Shown piece after piece: positions 1 through 7,034 of a DNA stretch of 16,891 nt. The DNA lies in NCBI GenBank assembly GCA_029263035.1, contig JAJCYF010000145.1, positions 1 to 16,891 on the forward strand, given 5' to 3'. Positions within the stretch are counted from its first letter, which is position 1, and each line of letters opens with the position of its first letter. The DNA comes from Actinomycetes bacterium. Lineage in GTDB: Bacteria > Actinomycetota > CADDZG01 > JAHWKV01. Under the pieces are notes generated by a model. That model searched no databases. It was not told the origin of the DNA and saw only the letters and a program-made list of their open reading frames with translations. The translations under genes were made by a program, and so were the position numbers.

Positions 1-1425
1 CTGCAGATGGACCAGGTTGAGTCGCTCGAGAACTCTCCGGCAGGCGAGGCGGCCGAAACCAACTCCACGATATCCGCGGGCGAGCGCCGGCAGGCGCTGG
101 AAGAGTTCGCATCCGGTGAGCTGGAGTTCTTGTTCCTGGCACCCGAGCAGTTCCAGAACCCCCAGGCGCTCAAGCAGATCTCCCGGGGAAGGCCATCGCT
201 TTTTGTTGTTGACGAGGCCCACTGCGTGAGCGCCTGGGGTCATGACTTTCGTCCGGACTACCTGAGGCTCGGCGCGGTGATCGACTCAATTGGGCATCCG
301 CCGGTGCTGGCGCTGACGGCCACCGCCTCGCCGCCGGTTCGTGAGGAGATCGTCGAACAGCTGCGCATGCAGCAGCCTCAGGTGGTGGTTCGGGGATTCG
401 ACCGGCCCAACCTCCACCTGGCGGTCGCAACCTACTCGGATGAAGGCGACAAGCAGGCGGCGGTTATCGAGGCCGTGGTGGAGTCAGCCAAGCCGGGGAT
501 CGTGTACTCCGCGACCCGGCGCGGGGCCGAAGATATCGCCCTAGCTCTGCAGGAGACGGGTGTGGAGGCCGCCTTCTATCACGGGGGTATGGGGACGAAG
601 GAGCGGACCGCGGCCCATGAATCCTTCATGGAAGACAGGATCGGCGTCATGGTCGCAACGACCGCCTTCGGCATGGGTATCGACAAGGCCGGCGTCAGGT
701 TCGTCTTCCATCACGAGGTGGCGGACTCGCTGGACTCCTATTACCAGGAGATCGGCCGGGCGGGACGGGACGGCGAGCCGGCGGATGCAACTTTGTTCTA
801 TCGCGCCGAGGACCTGGGTCTGCGCCGGTTTTTCGCGGGCGGGTCGCCGCTTGGGGTGGAGGTGCTGCAGTACCTGGCGAAAACCATCGAATCGTCCGGC
901 CCGGTTTCGGTGGCTACTCTCAAGGACTCTACCGAGCTTTCCAACACCAGGCTGGCTTCCGCGCTCAACCGCCTTGAGCGCGCGGACGCCGTGGAGGTTT
1001 CGGTCGGAGGTGAGGTGCGGTGGAAGAGGGGGGCCGATCCCGAAGCGGCGGCGGCGGAGGCGGCCGGCTCCGAGCTCGCCCACCGCAGGGTGGAGGAGTC
1101 CAGGGTCGACATGATGCGCGGGTACGCCGAGACCGCCGACTGTCGCCGGCAGTACCTGCTGAACTACTTCGGGGAGGATTTCGAGGACCCGTGTCCCAAC
1201 TGTGACAACTGCCTGGCCGGCGTGAGCACCGTGGAGGATGTGAGCGCCCAGCCCTTTCCGATCAACACCCGGGTTTGCCACCCCAGTTTTGGCGCCGGCC
1301 TGATCGTGCGCTACGAGGGTGACGACAAAACTGTTGTCCTGTTCGACGATGCCGGATACAAGACCCTCTCGCTCGACCTGGTGGTAGACGGCCAGCTGCT
1401 GAAGGCGGTGACCGATCCCGGCTAG
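1..1425 (+). CDS. recQ: RecQ-family ATP-dependent DNA helicase (5' truncated by window edge)
   Basis: 3'-to-5' DNA helicase of the RecQ family, acting in recombination and fork repair. The frame is open from base 1, so the N-terminus (motif 0, Walker A, motif Ia) lies outside the window. Numbering from the Met codon at 7: DEAH box at 69-72 followed by the RecQ-typical WGHDFRPDY, motif III LTATA 103-107, and motif VI YYQEIGRAGRDG 245-256 with the arginine finger. The RecQ zinc site is complete (Cys379, Cys396, Cys399, Cys402), followed by a winged-helix-like stretch. There is no HRDC domain. Instead, the last ~55 residues (from FPINTRV) look like the small beta-barrel tail seen at the end of many actinobacterial RecQ proteins. 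It is followed after 47 bp by the sigma-factor gene on the same strand. Family assignment is very secure; which RecQ paralogue this is cannot be told. Confidence 0.96.
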   Translation: MQMDQVESLENSPAGEAAETNSTISAGERRQALEEFASGELEFLFLAPEQFQNPQALKQISRGRPSLFVVDEAHCVSAWGHDFRPDYLRLGAVIDSIGHPPVLALTATASPPVREEIVEQLRMQQPQVVVRGFDRPNLHLAVATYSDEGDKQAAVIEAVVESAKPGIVYSATRRGAEDIALALQETGVEAAFYHGGMGTKERTAAHESFMEDRIGVMVATTAFGMGIDKAGVRFVFHHEVADSLDSYYQEIGRAGRDGEPADATLFYRAEDLGLRRFFAGGSPLGVEVLQYLAKTIESSGPVSVATLKDSTELSNTRLASALNRLERADAVEVSVGGEVRWKRGADPEAAAAEAAGSELAHRRVEESRVDMMRGYAETADCRRQYLLNYFGEDFEDPCPNCDNCLAGVSTVEDVSAQPFPINTRVCHPSFGAGLIVRYEGDDKTVVLFDDAGYKTLSLDLVVDGQLLKAVTDPG

Positions 1426-1472
1426 TGGCTAGGGTTGCGCATCGGCGCCGTCGATGGTGTGATCGATAGATC

Positions 1473-2735
1473 GTGACGGCCCCGGACACCACCCGCGCCA
1501 TTGAAGCCGTCTACCGGATCGAGTCCTCCCGGCTGATCGCCGGCCTTGCCCGTTACGTGCGGGACGTGGGCCTGGCCGAGGAGCTGGCGCAGGATGCGCT
1601 GGTGGCGGCGCTGGAACAGTGGCCGGCCGGTATGCCCGACAACCCCGGAGCATGGCTCATGGCTACCGCAAAGCGGCGGGCGATAGACCTGTTCCGCCGC
1701 AACTCCACGCTCGCCCGTAAGCATGAGGAGCTGGGCCGGGAGCTGCAGACCAGGCAACAAACCGGTGAGGATGAGCTCGATTCGGCCCTCGACATCGACG
1801 TCGGAGACGACCTGCTCCGGCTGATGTTCGTGTCCTGCCACCCCGTCCTCTCCACCGATGCCCGGGTCGCTCTCACCCTCAGACTCCTGGGCGGGCTGAC
1901 CACCAGCGAGATCGCCCGCGCCTACCTGGTTCCAGAATCGACCGTTGCGCAGCGAATCGTCCGAGCCAAAAAGGCGCTGGCAGACGCAAGGGTGCCTTTC
2001 GAGGTTCCCCAGGGCGCGGAGCTTGCCGAACGCCTGTCCTCGGTCCTCGAGGTCGTATACCTGGTGTTCAACGAGGGCTACTCGGCCACCACGGGAGATG
2101 ACTGGATGCGTCCGGCGCTGGTGGAGGATGCGCTCCGCCTGGGCCGCATCCTGGCCGAGCTGGCGCCGGAGGAGCCCGAGGTGCATGGCCTGGTTGCCCT
2201 GATGGAGATCCAGGCGTCGCGTTCCAGGGCCCGGACCGGACCCGACGGGGGCCCGGTGCTGTTGCTGCAGCAGAACCGCGCCCGCTGGGACCAGATTCTC
2301 ATTCGCCGGGGCCTGGCGGCCCTGAGGCGGGCCGACCGGCTGGGCGGGACCGGCGGGCCGTACGTCCTGCAGGCGGCGATCGCCGCCTGCCACGCCCGGG
2401 CCCTTACGGCGGACGAGACCGACTGGACGAAGATTGCCGGGCTCTACGCCCGGCTGTCCCGGGTCCTGCCGTCGCCGGTGGTGGAGCTGAACCGGGCGGT
2501 TGCGGTAGGGATGGCCGACGGCCCGGCGGCCGGCCTTCGGATGGTGGATGCGCTGTCCGCCGAACCGGCGCTCAGCAGCTACCCCTTCCTCCCCGCAGTG
2601 CGGGGAGACCTGCTGGAGAAGCTGGGGAGGTTGGAGGAGGCACAAAGGGAGTTCGAGCGGGCGGCGGGGATGACCCGGAACATCAGTGAAAAGCAGCTTC
2701 TGACTGCCCGGGCGTCCGCTTGCCGCGCCCGCTAG
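1473..2735 (+). CDS. ECF42-type RNA polymerase sigma factor with C-terminal TPR-like domain
   Basis: Alternative sigma factor of 420 residues. The N-terminal ~75 residues form sigma-70 region 2 (EELAQDALVAALEQW, then PGAWLMATAKRRAIDLFRR). Residues ~110-165 form region 4 (LRLLGGLTTSEIARAYLVPESTV). The remaining ~240 residues are the long helical extension (DUF6596/TPR-like, with the conserved NEGYSAT) that marks group ECF42. An in-frame TAG at 1467-1469 forces the start to be at or after the GTG at 1473; no clear Shine-Dalgarno precedes it. No anti-sigma gene lies nearby, as is usual for ECF42, where the C-terminal extension is thought to control activity. The next gene encodes a DGPF/YCII protein, the diagnostic genomic partner of this group. 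The usual target is the DGPF gene, and a matching promoter is present (see 2754-2780). The physiological signal is unknown. Confidence 0.93.
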   Translation: MTAPDTTRAIEAVYRIESSRLIAGLARYVRDVGLAEELAQDALVAALEQWPAGMPDNPGAWLMATAKRRAIDLFRRNSTLARKHEELGRELQTRQQTGEDELDSALDIDVGDDLLRLMFVSCHPVLSTDARVALTLRLLGGLTTSEIARAYLVPESTVAQRIVRAKKALADARVPFEVPQGAELAERLSSVLEVVYLVFNEGYSATTGDDWMRPALVEDALRLGRILAELAPEEPEVHGLVALMEIQASRSRARTGPDGGPVLLLQQNRARWDQILIRRGLAALRRADRLGGTGGPYVLQAAIAACHARALTADETDWTKIAGLYARLSRVLPSPVVELNRAVAVGMADGPAAGLRMVDALSAEPALSSYPFLPAVRGDLLEKLGRLEEAQREFERAAGMTRNISEKQLLTARASACRAR

Positions 2736-2753
2736 AAAAAAATCTGAGCCAGA

Positions 2754-2780
2754 TGTCGATCTCGCCGGTTCCCGTTCGAC
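2754..2780 (+). promoter_or_regulatory. Candidate ECF42-dependent promoter of the DGPF gene
   Basis: TGTCGA at 2754-2759 and CGAC at 2777-2780 are separated by 17 bp, in the 84-bp gap between the sigma-factor stop and the DGPF start. As I recall, ECF42 targets are reported to carry TGTCGA at -35 and a CGA/TC-type -10. Transcription would start near 2787 and give a leader of about 33 nt. TGTCGA alone is common in DNA this GC-rich, so the case rests on spacing, the -10 and location. Confidence 0.6.
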
Positions 2781-2819
2781 GTAGGGGCACAGGATCAAAC
2801 AACGACGAAGGAGGGTGAC

Positions 2820-3245
2820 ATGAGGTTCATGGTTATGGTCAAGGCCACCGAGGATTCCGAAGCAGGAATCATGCCCGACGAGCAGATGCTGACCGAGATG
2901 GGCAACTACAACGAGCAGCTGGTCAAGGCGGGGGTTCTTCTGGCGGGCGAGGGTCTGCACCCCAGCTCGAAAGGGGCCCGGGTGAAGTTTTCCGGCGACC
3001 AGCGCAGCGTCGTCGACGGACCGTTCAGCGAAACCAAGGAGCTCGTCGCCGGTTTCTGGCTCTTCGAGGTGAAGTCGAAGGAAGAGGCAATCGAGTGGGT
3101 CAAGCGCTGCCCCAACCCGATGCCCGGCGATAGCGAGATCGAGATTCGCCAGGTTTTCGAGCTGAGCGACTTCGGCGACGCGGTGACTCCTGAGGTGGAA
3201 AGGCAGAACGAGGCGCTGCGCAGGGCGGAGGAGGCCGCGCGCTAG
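2820..3245 (+). CDS. YCII-related / DGPF-domain protein, partner of the ECF42 sigma factor
   Basis: A 141-residue protein of the YciI-like (DGPF) family: a ferredoxin-like alpha/beta fold starting MRFMVMVKAT and carrying the signature VVDGPFSETKELVAGFW, with Asp66-Gly67-Pro68-Phe69. The strong Shine-Dalgarno AAGGAGG (2808-2814) sits 5 nt before the ATG. Members of this subfamily occur next to ECF42 sigma factors and are their best-known targets. Their biochemical role is unsettled, and the family name does not imply a proven enzyme activity. The last ~25 residues are a charged, probably helical tail (EVERQNEALRRAEEAAR). The order here is sigma factor first and DGPF second, with a separate promoter candidate between them. 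The stop codon overlaps the stop of the converging XRE gene within the tetranucleotide CTAG (3242-3245). Confidence 0.93.
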   Translation: MRFMVMVKATEDSEAGIMPDEQMLTEMGNYNEQLVKAGVLLAGEGLHPSSKGARVKFSGDQRSVVDGPFSETKELVAGFWLFEVKSKEEAIEWVKRCPNPMPGDSEIEIRQVFELSDFGDAVTPEVERQNEALRRAEEAAR

Positions 3246-3604
3246 CCGGCCCGGGTGTCGGGGACTGCGGGCTGCCGGGAGCGCATCTCCTCGGCGGCCC
3301 GCTGGATTATCAGCAGCAGGTCGTCGTTGGACAGCTCGGCCAGCCGCTCGTAGAAGGCGGTCAGAAGGTCCCATTGCCGGTTCTCGGCCTCCGGGTCCAG
3401 GTAGCCGGCGTAGGAAAGCATGCGGTTGGAGTCGAGGTCGAGGGCCTGTGCCAGCCTGGCCAGCCGTTTTGGGGGCGGGACGATTTCGCCGCTCTCCCAT
3501 CGGGAAATGGTTTGCTGGGTGACGCCGATACGTTCGGCGAGCTGGCTCTGCCCCAGCCCAAGTTCTTCCCGGCGGGTGCGCAGGGTTCGATCGAAAAGTC
3601 CCAT
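3242..3604 (-). CDS. XRE-family helix-turn-helix transcriptional regulator
   Basis: A 120-residue DNA-binding protein. Residues ~8-62 are a Cro/C1-type HTH: LRTRREELGLGQSQLAERIG, then VTQQTISRWESGEIVPP with the recognition helix around QQTISRWE. The C-terminal half (DPEAENRQWDLLTAFYERLAELSNDDLLLIIQRAAEEM) is helical, probably for dimerisation. The ATG at 3604 lacks a Shine-Dalgarno. A TATTAT box lies 10 nt upstream (3620-3615), so the mRNA may be nearly leaderless. A 7-bp inverted repeat lies just upstream (3628-3647), suggesting autorepression. The gene is divergent from the amidase-like gene, separated by 165 bp, so it is a natural candidate to control it. It is not recognisable as phage or toxin-antitoxin linked. 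Confidence 0.88.
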   Translation of the reverse strand: MGLFDRTLRTRREELGLGQSQLAERIGVTQQTISRWESGEIVPPPKRLARLAQALDLDSNRMLSYAGYLDPEAENRQWDLLTAFYERLAELSNDDLLLIIQRAAEEMRSRQPAVPDTRAG

Positions 3605-3627
3605 GATGCTGGCAATAATAGGTACTC

Positions 3628-3647
3628 TGCGCCGTTTGTGCGGCGCA
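3628..3647. promoter_or_regulatory. Inverted repeat, candidate operator of the XRE regulator
   Basis: TGCGCCG (3628-3634) and CGGCGCA (3641-3647) form a perfect 7-bp inverted repeat around a 6-bp centre, 24 bp upstream of the XRE start codon. It would lie in the -35/-10 spacer of the XRE promoter if TATTAT (3620-3615, minus strand) is the -10. Operator function is an inference from position and symmetry. Confidence 0.5.
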
Positions 3648-3648
3648 A

Positions 3649-3682
3649 TTTCAGCAGAATTTCAGTGAATAGTCTTTTTCAG
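3649..3682 (+). repeat. Three TTTCAG direct repeats in the XRE/amidase divergent region
   Basis: TTTCAG occurs at 3649-3654, 3660-3665 and 3677-3682. The first two are within longer identical AATTTCAG copies spaced exactly 11 bp apart, about one helical turn. The stretch is the AT-richest part of the intergenic region and lies between the XRE inverted repeat and the amidase-like gene. Possible regulator-binding sites; the binding protein is unknown. Confidence 0.4.
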
Positions 3683-3769
3683 CGCCTAGGGAGGCCCCTG
3701 CCCACGCCCGGGATCCCAAGCTCGCCTGGCGTATTGTTGTGCCTATGAGCCGGTAGGAACTGAGGGGGC

Positions 3770-5227
3770 TTGTTGGCCGACACACTTGCAAGCCGGGCAT
3801 TGGCTGAGGCGGTCAACCTGGTTTCGTCCCGCCGCATTAAAAGCCCGCAAACTCCGGCGCTGGAGTTTCGGACGCAGGCTCGTGACGGTGGGCCCACAAG
3901 ACTGGCTCCGGCAAAGGAGCCGGGCGTCGGTGCAATCGGCAGGGCAGGAGCCCGCCTGCGGGCCGGTGAAATTTCCTGCAAGGAGCTGCTGGAGGAATCG
4001 CTGGCGGCGGTGGAGCGGGACAACCACCGGCTGGGCGGTCTGGTGAAGGTGACCGAGAGCCTGGCCCGGTTGCAGGCCGAGGTTCTGGATGAGGAGCTGG
4101 CCACCGGCCGCGCCCGCGGGCCGCTCCACGGGATTCCCGTCACGGTCGCAGACTCGGTCGACGTGGCCGGAGTTCCGACCGGCGCCGGGTCCGGCACATA
4201 CTCGGCGGTCCCTGAAAGCGACGCCGCGGCGGTTGGGCTCCTGAGGGCCCTGGGAACTGTGTTCGCCGGAAAAGCGGCAACCTCAGAGTTCGGCCTGGGT
4301 GTCACGGCTGCCGGCAGCCGGAACCCCGTGAACCCCGCCGCCACCGCCGGAGGTTCAACCGGTTCCGCCGTAGCAGTGGCAACCGGCATGGGACTTGGCT
4401 CGCTGGCAACCGATACCCGGGCCTCCGCCCGCATCTCGGCGGCGCTGGCCGGTGTGGTCGGATTCAAGCCCACCTACGGCACGGTGCCCATGTCGGGAAG
4501 CTTCCCAATCGGCTGGTCCATGGATCACCTGGCTCCCGTGGCCCCGTCGGTTGCGGATGCCGCGTTGCTCGTGGACGCACTCACCGGACTACAGGTGGCC
4601 GGCTATGCCGGAGCCGACGTCAGCGCGCTACGGGTCGGTATCCCGCAAGATGGCACCGCCGATGTCGACTACGGAGTCCTGGCCGCGTTTCAAAGCGCCC
4701 TGCAGCTGCTGGGAACCCTTGCCGGCCAGATGAGCGAGGTCGACCGGCCCTCGACGCTTGAGTTCAACAATGCAGGAGCGGCCGGAATCATCGTCAGCCG
4801 GTGTGAGGCGGCCGCCTTTCACCGCAGGCTTGGGCTGGACCGGGCGAAGTACCGCCCCGAGGTCAGGGAACAACTGGACGCGGCGGACCGGGTGGCCGCG
4901 GTGGACTATCTTGATGCCCAGCGGCTCCGGTCGGTGCTGGCTCAGTCGATGATGAGGGCTTTCTCCGAGGTGGATGTGCTGGTGATGCCTACCTGCCTGG
5001 TGCCGGCGCCCCCGGTGGAAGAAGCGGACGAGTACCTGATGATTTTGGCCCGCAATGCCGTCCTGTGGGCCTTTATCGGGTTCCCCGCACTCTCGGTTCC
5101 CTGCGGAAGGACGGCCGGGGGGTTGCCGGTCGGGATACAGATGGTGGCCCCTCCCAACGAGGAGGCGAGCCTGGTGGCGCTGGGAAGCGCCCTGGAAGAG
5201 GCACAGGTGGCTCTGCGCCGCAGGTGA
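3770..5227 (+). CDS. Amidase-signature family protein lacking the catalytic lysine (probable non-canonical or inactive amidase)
   Basis: A 485-residue member of the amidase signature family (GatA/peptide amidase/FAAH fold), which normally cleaves amides with a Ser-cisSer-Lys triad. The family core runs from ~55 to 480: GIPVTVADSVDVAGVPTGAG at 121-140, AGGSTGSAVA at 193-202, ATDTRASARIS near 213-223, then GVVGFKPTYG. The usual GxPVxVKD lysine is Ala127 here. The cis-serine (Ser196) and the nucleophile (Ser219) remain. However, the glycine loop is one residue short (GGSTGS for GGSSGGS), and the oxyanion-hole residues before the nucleophile are Arg-Ala instead of Gly-Gly. Amide hydrolysis by the classic mechanism is therefore doubtful. 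It starts at TTG 3770 or, better spaced from GAGGGGG (3762-3768), TTG 3773; no ATG/GTG fits. It is divergent from an XRE regulator. It is not a GatA of the tRNA amidotransferase, because gatB and gatC are absent. Confidence 0.85.
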   Translation: MLADTLASRALAEAVNLVSSRRIKSPQTPALEFRTQARDGGPTRLAPAKEPGVGAIGRAGARLRAGEISCKELLEESLAAVERDNHRLGGLVKVTESLARLQAEVLDEELATGRARGPLHGIPVTVADSVDVAGVPTGAGSGTYSAVPESDAAAVGLLRALGTVFAGKAATSEFGLGVTAAGSRNPVNPAATAGGSTGSAVAVATGMGLGSLATDTRASARISAALAGVVGFKPTYGTVPMSGSFPIGWSMDHLAPVAPSVADAALLVDALTGLQVAGYAGADVSALRVGIPQDGTADVDYGVLAAFQSALQLLGTLAGQMSEVDRPSTLEFNNAGAAGIIVSRCEAAAFHRRLGLDRAKYRPEVREQLDAADRVAAVDYLDAQRLRSVLAQSMMRAFSEVDVLVMPTCLVPAPPVEEADEYLMILARNAVLWAFIGFPALSVPCGRTAGGLPVGIQMVAPPNEEASLVALGSALEEAQVALRRR

Positions 5228-5273
5228 AAGGGCGCGGGACGCCCCGGGTAACGTGGGAGGTGGACCGGACCGA

Positions 5274-5432
5274 TTAGCCCGCGCCGATACCCCGGAGCTG
5301 CTCGCTGGGGCGCATCGAACACTCCTTCTTGCGGAAAACCGGATGCATCTCGTTGTTGCAGACCGGACAGTCCTTGTCCTCTTCGTCTGCATCCATGGTG
5401 ATGTGGCACGTTTCGCACTTGTACTCGGCCAT
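5274..5432 (-). CDS. Small zinc-ribbon protein (52 aa)
   Basis: A short gene starting at ATG 5432, with a textbook Shine-Dalgarno AAGGAGG (5446-5440) 7 nt upstream. The product begins MAEYKCETCHITMDADEEDK and has two CxxC knuckles, Cys6/Cys9 and Cys22/Cys25. This is the typical four-cysteine rubredoxin-like zinc ribbon. It also carries His10, His30 and Cys38. The centre is acidic (DADEEDKD) and the tail basic (FRKK). I do not recognise a named family; it could bind zinc or iron structurally or act as a small adaptor. It lies 69 bp downstream of the metallophosphoesterase on the same strand and could be the last gene of the arsR-CDF operon, although its strong own ribosome-binding site would also allow separate expression. 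It converges with the amidase-like gene, 46 bp apart. Confidence 0.85.
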   Translation of the reverse strand: MAEYKCETCHITMDADEEDKDCPVCNNEMHPVFRKKECSMRPSEQLRGIGAG

Positions 5433-5501
5433 AAAACCGCCTCCTTAGGGCTTGGGACTTCAGTCGGAGCCTATCTCTACATGATCTCATCACTGCCGTG
5501 G

Positions 5502-7019
5502 CTACTCAGTGTTGGTTGTTTCCGGTCCCGGTGCGGGCGAAACGGGGGTGCCCGGGTCGTCTGGGGGAGTGGGAGAAAGTTGTTCCAGCACCCCGGCCGG
5601 AGCAACGACTGTGCGCTTCAGCAGGAACTGCTGCTGGGGACCCTGGACGTCAATGCGGTCGTAACCGAGCAGGCGGTAGTCCTGCCGGTCGAAGTACAGC
5701 ACCTGCATGGCAATGGCGCTCTGCGATTCCGGGGCCAGCGACTTCAGCCCGGCTGCCCCGGTGCTGGCCACGCCCAGAAAGCGCGTGCCGTCATCCTCGC
5801 CGGCCGACCACTTGTGGTCGTGCCCGTGAATTACCAGAGGCACGTCACCGGGAAGGCGGCCGGCGGTGAGCCTGTCGTGGACGACCACCAGGTCGGGCGG
5901 TTGCTCCAGCTCCGCCACCTGCTCGTCGACGGTCCGGGCGAATTCCCGTTTCGCCGCCTTCTGTTCGTCATTCGAGGGCTGCTCCACCGTCTTGTCGGGG
6001 GTGTACAGCGGGTCCCCCACGCCGTAAATCGTCATACCGCCCAGGGTAGTGACCGTGCCGTCCAGCACTCTGGCGTTGGCCTCCGCCGCGACCGCCTCCT
6101 GCGTGACCATCGAGTCGTGGTTGCCCCGGATGAAGATATAGGGCACCTGAAACTCGCTGATCCGGTCCACGAAGGCCACTTCAAGCGTCGACCCCTCGGC
6201 GGTGAGGTCCCCTGAGTCGATTACCGCATCCACCCGGAACCGTTCGGCGACCAGCTGCGCCACGTCGTATCCCACCGGGTTGAGGTGCAGATCTGAGATG
6301 TGAAGGACCCGGATAGCGTCCTCGGGAATAGGCGCCTGTTCGGCAAGGAACTGATACAGCTGGAAGGTGATCGAGCCGATCTCGCCCAGCTCGGTACGGA
6401 GAGCGTTGAAGCGCTGCCCGAACTGCTGAACCGGCCCCAGCAGTTCCGGCGAGCGTCCTATTGCTCCGGTTAACGTGGGCTGGCGAAAGGCGTCCACGTT
6501 GTAGCCGGCGAAGGCAGCGGCGTAGAGCGCCAGCGGGACGGCCACCCCCGCTACCAGGGCGATTGCCAGCTCCCCCCACTTGCGGACTCGGGCGATGGCG
6601 GCGATCAATGCCCCTGCCACCAACCCACCGATCACCAGGCGGAGGGCGAATTTCTTGAAGGCCTCGACGAGATCTGCGCGCAGGGATTCCACCACGGAGG
6701 CCTGGGTCGGCCGGCTCTCGACCAGCTCCTGGGCGCTATGGGTGTCGACCGAGGTGGGCGAGATGAGCACCGCTACCGGACTGCGGTGGGTTGACGCCTC
6801 GATGGACCCGAACGGTGGGACGGAAACAACCGTGGCACCGCTTACCTGGGGCCTCAGGCTGATCTCGACCTTCCCCGGTCCCAGGTCGTACTCACCCCGG
6901 ACTGCCGCTGCCATCAACGCCAACGAAAGGATGGCCCCGGCCAGCCCTATTGTCAGCCAGCGAGGCACCGAAATGCGCCGTTTTGGCCGGGGCCCGTCCG
7001 GGTCTGGATCCAGCTCCAT
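5502..7019 (-). CDS. Membrane-anchored calcineurin-like metallophosphoesterase
   Basis: Dinuclear-metal phosphoesterase of about 505 residues. Numbered from the TTG at 7022 (subtract 1 for the ATG at 7019): one TM helix at ~21-40, a ~90-residue segment, then two TM helices at ~128-145 and ~150-172. The catalytic domain then runs from ~236 with all metal motifs: SDLH (Asp244, His246), GD (Asp272), GNHD (Asn301, His302), His382 and GHDH (His401, His403). The topology puts the segment between TM1 and TM2 on the opposite side of the membrane from the cytoplasmic N-terminus, and the phosphoesterase domain after TM3 probably extracytoplasmic. The substrate cannot be inferred. ATG 7019 is preferred over TTG 7022 because GAAGG (7031-7027) is then 7 nt away. 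The gene begins 15 bp after the thioredoxin lipoprotein's stop, so it is co-transcribed with it. The C-terminal ~25 residues are Pro-rich and probably disordered. Confidence 0.92.
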   Translation of the reverse strand: MELDPDPDGPRPKRRISVPRWLTIGLAGAILSLALMAAAVRGEYDLGPGKVEISLRPQVSGATVVSVPPFGSIEASTHRSPVAVLISPTSVDTHSAQELVESRPTQASVVESLRADLVEAFKKFALRLVIGGLVAGALIAAIARVRKWGELAIALVAGVAVPLALYAAAFAGYNVDAFRQPTLTGAIGRSPELLGPVQQFGQRFNALRTELGEIGSITFQLYQFLAEQAPIPEDAIRVLHISDLHLNPVGYDVAQLVAERFRVDAVIDSGDLTAEGSTLEVAFVDRISEFQVPYIFIRGNHDSMVTQEAVAAEANARVLDGTVTTLGGMTIYGVGDPLYTPDKTVEQPSNDEQKAAKREFARTVDEQVAELEQPPDLVVVHDRLTAGRLPGDVPLVIHGHDHKWSAGEDDGTRFLGVASTGAAGLKSLAPESQSAIAMQVLYFDRQDYRLLGYDRIDVQGPQQQFLLKRTVVAPAGVLEQLSPTPPDDPGTPVSPAPGPETTNTE

Positions 7020-7034
7020 CAACCGGCCTTCGTG

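Noticed and set aside
1422..3500. 692-residue open frame on the minus strand opposite the ECF42 sigma factor and DGPF gene, and similar long antisense frames at 541-1281, 4628-5392 and 13582-14742
   Set aside because: Low-complexity Arg/Pro/Gly-rich translations lying opposite clear protein families; these are by-products of high GC content.
5230..5244. GGGCG-CGGGA-CGCCC hairpin after the amidase-like gene as a terminator
   Set aside because: Only a 5-bp stem and no U-tract; common by chance in DNA this GC-rich.
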